Shown: in pieces, positions 57,313 to 64,000 of the stretch
Layout: each line of letters starts with the position of its first letter
Position numbering within the stretch: the stretch's first letter is position 1
Source: Mesaphorura yosii
Lineage: Eukaryota; Arthropoda; Collembola; Poduromorpha; Tullbergiidae
Assembly: GCA_009869945.1 (NCBI GenBank)
Contig: WIXG01000085.1
Location: forward strand, 1 to 64,000
Direction: 5' to 3'
Length of the DNA stretch: 64,000 bases
Notes under the pieces: model-generated
Database searches by the model: none
What the model saw: the letters and a program-made list of their open reading frames with translations, nothing else
Told to the model about the DNA's origin: nothing
Program-made: the position numbers and the translations under genes

Positions 57313-58117
57313 CTTGGCGCTGTCACTCCGACACTGTCACAATCACGTATCACTTTTCGTTATCACAGAACAGAGCCGATCACCGTCACTGGGTACGATT
57401 ACGTGGACTAGGGCCTCGGTGTAGGACTGGCGAACGTACGTTTGATGCAGAGACGGGGTGAATTGGAGACTGATTCCAGAAAATGCCAAACCCGTCATCA
57501 AGAAAGCGAAGTCCAGCTCAGCCTTGAACGAAAAGTCTTCATTTTTGAATATTTTAGTAGCGGCAGGTCGATTTATTGCCTCATGCCGCTCCCTGGCTGT
57601 CCGACAAGTCCAGTTGTCCACGTAAGCACAAGCCGAGGCGATTAAAATAAAGTCATAAACCTAAATAATTGACTGGAGCTCTCCTTCCTTTGTCTTACCG
57701 TTTTGGCCATCGATTTCCATATTTCCACTTTCCACACACGGCCGGTCATTATTTTGGGTTGAAATTCCGTGAAATGAGTGAAACGGACGCATTACGAATT
57801 CATGCGGGCTCCACCTTTTCCGTGTTCTCCGTCCATGGCCAAATATTTGCTTGGATCGACTAGGACACTTGGACACTCCGGATTGGCTGCGGCCGACTCC
57901 GAATAATTGATGAAGGTTGAATCGGGCAATAGTTTACTGCGTGGCAAGTGGCTGTGAAATTTCCGAATTTCCCAGCTTGTGACGGAAGTTGGTCGAGCAT
58001 TCGCTTAGTCTTCGGCTGGAATTCTATGCTGTGAGTCGTGCATTGTCAAGTCCAAATTGTGATCATTCTCAGTGACCCAAGTCGCCCCAGTGCAGGTGCC
58101 AGTTATCAGTGTCAGCG
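57313..58117. promoter_or_regulatory. Shared intergenic region of the divergent receptor pair
   Basis: 805 bp lie between the two start codons, so both promoters must fit here. The open frames inside have no family similarity. Head-to-head paralogs this close may be co-expressed; that is inference. Confidence 0.5.
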
Positions 58118-60445
58118 ATGGAGGACCAGGGCTTCGGCGTGTACGGCTTCTACTTCAAGCTGCTCCGCAATTTCGGGGCATTTCCCTACAAGATCGAGTA
58201 TCCGGGCACCAAGCTCGGCTATTACTCTGGGGGCATCTTCAAATGGTTCTACTATCTCAACTTCGTAGCGGTCGTCTTCTCGGCGGCCTTCCAGTTCGCC
58301 CAGCTACTGCTCACCATCACCTACGCTCCAGATCCGATGAATGTAAGCACTGATTTAATTAATTTGCTGGACGTGCGCTTAAATTATTGGATTACGATGA
58401 GCGAACCAAAATTATGAATAAATTCAAGTAAACGCGCTGCTGTTTTAGCGTCGGAGCACCGCCGTCATTCAATTCACTTGCTTTCCGCTCACATAAGACA
58501 GAGATCACAAGGCACGTGCATAGATTAGACGCACTTGACTGACTCGTGCGAATTCCTGCCCGCAGGTGATTGCTCAACTGTGTTGGATGTTTGCGATCAT
58601 GATCCCGTTCTCCAACATGATCTCGTTCGTACGGAAGGAGGTATACTGCGTCAACTCAGTCAACGCGTGGTGCGAGCTGGAGCGGAGCGTCATCGGCTCC
58701 TCCCTCCGCGGAATGGCCAATATGCCCAAGGGTCCTCTGCCGACCATGTCCGCGTGCCACACGAGGCAGACGAAGCTGTTCAAGAAGATCTCGACGATGT
58801 ACATCGCGATGGGGGCGGTGGCCTTTGTGGGCATGTGCTTTCAGGTGGTCTTCATGCCGCGGTTCCCCGCCTTCCTGTACTCGGTCACCGAGGCGGACGA
58901 CGTGCTCCTCAAACACCTGAGCACGGGCTACCAGATCTGGCTCCTCTTTCTCATCTGGATCCACACCTACTGCACCGAGGTCATCATGATCATCTGCTCG
59001 GGCTCAATCACTCACTGCATCGAGACGCTTTCCTACCGCGGCGCAGTCGTCATGGCCAACAATCAGTGCGACGTGCCCAACCTCAACGAGGTGCTCATCA
59101 AGAACTGGGCAGCATTCGAAGGTGAGCAGCGGAGTGGAGCTGGGCGGTAGAGCGCGCGCGCGCATAAAGTCCAAGGCGCACATTAACCAGAACCCTATTT
59201 ATATGTGAAGGTGTGATGATTGAAGGTAAAAGCAAAGGCGGGAGTGGGGCCACAATGAACCCCGGGTCGGCCATCAGCCATGGCGGTAACGAGAAGTCGG
59301 GGAGCGCGATAGAGACGCGGAAGGAGGCTCCTCCGAGCAAGGGCTTCAACCAGGAGACGTACTACTTGGCGCACGTGGTGCAGAACGTAGTGGACATTCA
59401 GGTACACTTGATTTAAATCATGCGTAGAGTAAACGTCGTACGTGAACTAAATAATGAGAAATTTATGAACGTTGCGATTACACAGTACGCGCTGGACCGG
59501 TACAAGGACGTGGAGGCGGTGGTGGACTCGATCAACAACAGTTTTGGGAAGATGCTCTTCTATCACGAGGCGGTGTACATGAGCCTCATGTGGTAAGTTG
59601 TCTTTTGTAAATTGTCTTTTAAGAATTGTAAATTGTAAATTGACTTTTGTAAATTTTCATAAACAGCACCCTGTTCTACACTCCAATCAGGTAAGATTGC
59701 AATTTATTCAATCATTTATTCCAATTTATGGCATGTACAAATGAATTTGTACTACCAATGGAGTCTACTAGTTCTGACTACTCTCATCTTCATTGGAATC
59801 AAAAAAGCTGAATACTTTGTCGAGAATCTTATTTGAAGGACCTACCATTATTATTATTATTATTATTTAATTTGGTGAAACCGAAACCAAACTGAAATAG
59901 GGCGGATCAAACTTTAAACTTCAAACAAAAAAACAATTTTGTTTGACCAGCGTCTTTGATCACATTTGAACAAACGATTTATTTCAAGCAAATAATTTAT
60001 GCCCACAAACACACAGTTTATTCCAGAGAAACAATTTATGCCCAAATATGGTCAAATTATTTCAAATAATATGAGCCTGATGTGATGTGATTTTCTGATG
60101 TGTACACTCTTCTACACTCCGATCAGGTACGGCTCCATCATCCCCTTCGAGGGCTGCGTCCTCTTCTCGATCGTCGGCTTCTTCTACCTGATCCGACTCT
60201 TCACCTTCTTCCCTGCCATGGGACGCATCAATGTCCTCAGTCAACTCTTCGTGCAGAGCTGGATGGAGGGACTCCGTCACATCCCAAAGGGCAAGTACGC
60301 GTACGAGTTCTACATGCACAAGCTCGAGAGCTGCAGACGACTCGCCTTCGACTCGGGCGGGTTCTTCATCATGCAGAAGGGAACGGTCCTCACGTTCGTC
60401 AGCATAGTGACCACACATGTCATCGTCCTTCTACAATTGTACTAA
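58118..60445 (+). CDS. Gustatory-receptor-like seven-helix protein 2
   Basis: Paralog of receptor 1, read in the opposite direction. Exons 58118..58342, 58566..59121, 59211..59401, 59486..59592, a 24-bp exon 59667..59690, and 60127..60445 give 473 aa. Exon 3 could instead start at 59226 (five residues shorter, same phase). Start MEDQGFGVYGFYFKLLRNFGAFPY; the ending is VTTHVIVLLQLY, a variant of the TYxxxxLQ motif with His for Tyr. The helices correspond to those of receptor 1. The segment between helices 4 and 5 is Gly/Ser-rich (GKSKGGSGATMNPGSAISHG). The microexon encodes TLFYTPI and is needed to keep the frame. Its sequence and the preceding exon end recur just upstream of the last exon, as reported in the findings. 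AATAAA lies at 60514. Confidence 0.83.
59667..59690 (+). CDS. 24-bp microexon of receptor gene 2
   Basis: Flanked by AAACAG and GTAAGA and symmetric in phase 2. Without it, exon 59486..59592 (ending TG) would still join 60127 in frame but lose eight residues (TLFYTPI region) that align with receptor-type sequence. A near-copy lies at 60103-60126, directly before the last exon. Confidence 0.65.
59847..59868. repeat. ATT microsatellite
   Basis: Uninterrupted run of about seven ATT units in an intron of receptor gene 2. Nearby, several copies of caatttatgccca-like sequence also repeat (59985-60055). Confidence 0.8.
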
Positions 60446-60513
60446 GCAACAACCGAACAACTTGGAACGTGAAATATGGTGCTTTTACGACTCATATCTG
60501 CAAAGCCCTGCAA

Positions 60514-60519
60514 AATAAA
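60514..60519 (+). terminator. Polyadenylation signal of receptor gene 2
   Basis: AATAAA 69 bases after the stop codon. Confidence 0.55.
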
Positions 60520-61789
60520 TGTAAAAATGCTCAAAATTCTATGCTAACTAAATGCATAATGTAAATGTTATGAATCGTACCTTAAGGAAACATTCTTATT
60601 CTTATTCTTAGAAAGTAAGAAATATAACACAGAATGTGATAAGTAGAAAGATAGAAAGTAGCTGGCTAATGGCGAAAGCACGAAATAGTTACAGTAGTTT
60701 TTGTAGGTTACTTTAGCAGTAGAAATAGATTCTTCACACTTCATAGTAGTAAATGGCGATGGCGATGGTGCTGGCAGAAGATTAGGACTCGAGAAGAGAG
60801 ACTCGCCGAAGCAGAAGTGATAGCATTAGACTTATTGGACGGAGCTAGCCTCCTCTGGACCACCAAACTAGACTCATACTTTGTAACATTATTATTGTAT
60901 CTTAATGCAAGCTGTATTGTTGTACTATGCTCGTTCTAGTTTGTAGTTGGACGTGAAATACTGAATAAAAATGTGCACTGATGAATAAGTAATTTCAACA
61001 CCCGCGAGCCCAGAAAACCCACCAGCGGCGCGATAATGACGATAATAAGAATGGAAATTGTGTATTCATGCATCATAATTTGGCTCAGATTCAAAATCCC
61101 ACAGCCGAACGCTACGAACGAACGAATGCGATTGCATTCTTTTCCTCCTTTTGTTCTCTCCTCTCACCTCCGCGAGCTGCGTCCGCAAATATGAAACCGC
61201 AAACGACATTCCTCCCAACTCTTTTCTTCTCCCATTCTCTCACCATTTAACACGAATTTAGCAATTCTTTTGAGATTCTTGGTCGTCTTTTGTCCGCACT
61301 GAATCAAATCAGATCAAATTCAATTTCCCGTGAAGAGTGAAGAGAGAAAAGAGCTGAACAAGTGCGAATTCCTTCTCGCCTTTCGCCTCGTGCCACTTTC
61401 CTCTACACCAGCCTGCTCTGGTCTTCTGCTGTGATTGTGATTCTAATTCGCGGACCATCTCATCTCGCAACGTCTTCTCGAGCACAAAGTGCACAAAGAA
61501 GAAGATTTCGCGTTTCTTGTGCGCGTTCGTGTAAATGAAAGTGGAGATTAAGCACAAGCATGGCAGAGAACGGGAGAAAGTTGAGAGGAGAGCAGGGCAA
61601 AAGATTGTCCAAGTTTGGAGTCTGAGAATCTGAGCCTGAGTGAGTCTCTGAGCCGAATTTCTGTGTCTTGTTCTGGCTTCAGGGCAGGGATTCAGGAGAA
61701 AGTAAGCTCCAGACTCGAGAGGTTTATCTTTTCCAGTACAAGAGACCCGTGAACCGGAGATGCTGAGCTCAGTCGTACTCTGACGTGGA
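60520..61789. other. Intergenic region before the right-edge gene
   Basis: AT-rich DNA followed, from about 61100, by CT/GA-rich sequence that may be promoter and 5' UTR of the next gene. A 190-codon minus-strand frame at 61309-61881 has no family similarity and was not accepted. Confidence 0.4.
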
Positions 61790-61992
61790 ATGGCAGCGAA
61801 CGAGTCTGCTCGTGTCTGTGGCCGTGTCGGCTCGTACGCCAACAACAATACGCAGCAATCCGGTCTTAATAAGGCGGCCAATCACGGTCATCAATTCAAC
61901 TTCAACGACAGCAGCGGCGGTGGTGGCGGCAGTGGCAATGAGCCCACTTCGAGCACTGGCTGTTGTGGGCTTCTGGGGCATCTTTGTACTCG
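61790..61992 (+). CDS. Probable first coding exon of a gene leaving the window
   Basis: ATG-initiated frame MAANESARVCGRVGSYANN, then a Gly/Ser stretch and SSTGCCGLLGHLCTR, ending in phase 2 at a consensus GTGAGT donor. No acceptor continuing it was found in the remaining 2 kb, so the next exon presumably lies beyond 64000. The cysteine pair could be a palmitoylation site. The family is not recognised. Confidence 0.45.
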
Positions 61993-64000
61993 GTGAGTCT
62001 TAATGGGAGTCTATTCAGCTACGCAAAAGAGTTGCCAAAAGTTTTTGAATACGGGAAGGCAACTTTTCAAGGGTAATAAATTCATTCGGGCAACTCGCGA
62101 GAAAGGAGAAACTTTCACGCTCAGACTCTTTTTATGGTCTTTTGCATCTCGGTGAAAGCCAAGACAGCAAAAAGTCAACAAAGTAGCGAGCTCGGCCACT
62201 TGAGAGCGACGATGACGACGGGCGCGGGATTTATGTTTTGTAATTACTGCACGCGCCAGGCGCGAGTACGTGCAGCAATGGACCACAAATTACGACAATT
62301 ATGTCACTTAATTTAGAATTACAAGGCGGCCCTACATGACCGTATGGAAATAACTCAGGTTCATTTCAACACGATTGCCTATAAAAGACCATCGCAGGCA
62401 GCGCAGGCACGAGCGGCTTAGGCTTCCCAGAATTTATGATCACGGTCGTCATTGGTCGTGCATGGTCTTTAGGCTCATGAATTATGGACCATTTTGCCGC
62501 TGCTGCTGGCCACTCGACAACGTCAACGTGCACGACGGACGATCGATTTTGCACGTCCCATCGACTTTAATGTCTCTCTCCATTTTCAGTCCCCAGTTTA
62601 CAGAAATAAAGTTCCATCGAGTTCCGAGTCGTTTGAAACGGAGACGGAGACGAAATCGTCAGGCAGGAACGCATTAAATATTTAAAAAGGTCGGAAAAGG
62701 GAAAAACAAAGGATCGATACTTTAAATTGCGATGCCGTACCGCAAACATTCCAATACTGCAATTTCAAATTCGAGTAATAACTCAATTAAATTGGTCGGA
62801 TCGATTTCTGGTTGTAATTAAAGCTCCGGCGAGCGAAACCACACGCTACACGAAGCGGAGTTCGATCGAAGCAAACATCATGCATAATGAATTTGGGAGC
62901 GATACGGCTTCGAGGAGACAAACGCCAAGCTAAAAAAAAAAGTCGAAGGCTGAAAGCAGTCGTAAAATAAAGTAAAGCAAACAACATGAATTATTATGGG
63001 AATGAGTTTCGCCGTTCGACTTTGGCCAGGTGAACTTTCTCCTACCAAGCCGCGATTCCGCCGCGATGGTTGTGTTTATTAACTTTCTCAAGTTGTTCTT
63101 CTCTCTCGTGGGACTCTTCTCCTTCGCTTGCACTCTGCCCACTTGTACACGACTCCTGCTGTAGTCGAGAATGCAGATGAGATCGCGAATGAGATGTTGA
63201 GTTGCGTTGAGACGCGATGGAGAAAAGTTGGAGTGCGTGGAAGGAAAAAGTAAATATGGGTTGAGGCAATGCAAATGATTGAATTACAGATGCGATGATC
63301 TCTGCCATCCACCAATTTGTATACACGCGCCCCGAGTTTTATTGAAAAGCGGTGCGGAGTAAAAAATGCGGACCATTTTGAACCCATCATTTTTCACGAT
63401 GATGCTCAAAATGATCAAAATACAACTGCTCTGTTGCTTGCGTTTGCAGTGGAAGTGAAGTGAGAGCCTCCTCGATTGAGATGCTTTACGGCAGGCAGGC
63501 AGTCATAACAATTTATCCGATTCCGAATCTCGAGTCTGTCTGGTCTGAGCTGAGCCATCATCTGCAGTACGCGCAGTAAAGTAGGAACAAGAAGACGTAA
63601 TGCTAAACGCTGAACGCAGTTCAATGAATCAAAAATATGCCGTTGACAAAAGAATCCTTTGGTGAGGCACTCTAAAAAGTATGAAATAATTTCTCTGAGC
63701 ATTTATCGAATGAATCGCAAAATCTAACCAAAGCTGCTAAATGGAACTTCAAGTTATCTAACTTTTTATTTTAGAGTTTTTAGTGATTTTAGAGATTCCC
63801 CTCATTTCCATGGCAAAACAGAGCCATTAAAGCGCGTTCAAGGATTCCCGATGCAAGCGTGTACAAATCGAAGCATACGATCCGCCCAACTTTAGACTCA
63901 TATCTCAAAATCCAGACACTCAATTTTCGTGATCTAAACTTCGCAGGAAGGGTCGAAAAATCGGAAAAATTCCAATAAAAACCTTCACTGAAAATAGTTA
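61993..64000. other. Probable first intron, or intergenic DNA
   Basis: No coding exon, RNA gene or transposon was recognised. TAAT and homeobox-like motifs are common in this AT-rich stretch. Confidence 0.35.

Noticed and set aside
61309-61881. 190-codon minus-strand frame
   Set aside because: No recognisable domain; it lies across the probable 5' UTR of the right-edge gene.
1-64000. CRISPR arrays, bacterial operons, rRNA or tRNA genes, viral genes
   Set aside because: None seen; intron-rich animal gene structure throughout.

Overview
The window comes from an animal nuclear genome, most likely an arthropod. Genes are split by many short GT-AG introns (often 50-70 bp) and AATAAA-type polyadenylation signals follow several of them. 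The gene set is metazoan: a POU class 3 factor, tomosyn, MAP7/ensconsin, Rab39, NOS1AP and IP3 3-kinase. Two seven-helix receptors end in the TYxxxxLQ-type motif of arthropod gustatory receptors. An axonemal dynein intermediate chain (DNAI2) implies motile axonemes, presumably in sperm, which argues against lineages that lost flagella. I do not name a genus. Exon limits were worked out by hand from reading phase, splice sites and remembered family alignments.

Layout. 1-1196 (-): 5' part of a POU3F/ventral-veinless-type gene whose POU domain lies off the left edge. About 1.2-12.0 kb: long non-coding upstream DNA with an identical 20-bp element at two places. 12.5-19.6 kb (-): complete tomosyn gene of 17 constitutive coding exons plus one alternative exon. 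21.4-23.1 kb (-): secreted coiled-coil protein of unknown family. 23.5-29.7 kb (-): MAP7/ensconsin-like gene with three possible first exons. 30.2-31.1 kb (+): Rab39. 31.3-38.5 kb: two (S)-2-hydroxy-acid oxidase paralogs (-) flank three small two-exon genes for single-pass membrane proteins with PPxY tails, and a 716-bp inverted-repeat element. 38.6-40.2 kb (-): METTL25/RRNAD1-like methyltransferase. 40.6-42.8 kb (+): intronless disordered/coiled-coil protein. 42.9-44.8 kb (-): SAM-NYN-CCCH zinc-finger protein. 45.7-48.9 kb (-): DNAI2. 49.3-50.6 kb (-): IP3 3-kinase. 52.1-54.0 kb (+): NOS1AP-like PTB adaptor. 55.1-60.4 kb: divergent pair of gustatory-receptor-like genes. 61.8 kb (+): probable first coding exon of a gene leaving the right edge.

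The genes do not form one pathway. Two local groupings matter: the hydroxy-acid oxidase/PPxY block, which looks like recent local duplication, and the head-to-head receptor pair sharing an 805-bp intergenic region. The best candidate for something undescribed is the PPxY membrane-protein trio: three diverged copies with one shared intron position and a conserved C-terminal tail. Next come the SAM-NYN-CCCH protein and the duplicated splice boundary in the second receptor gene.
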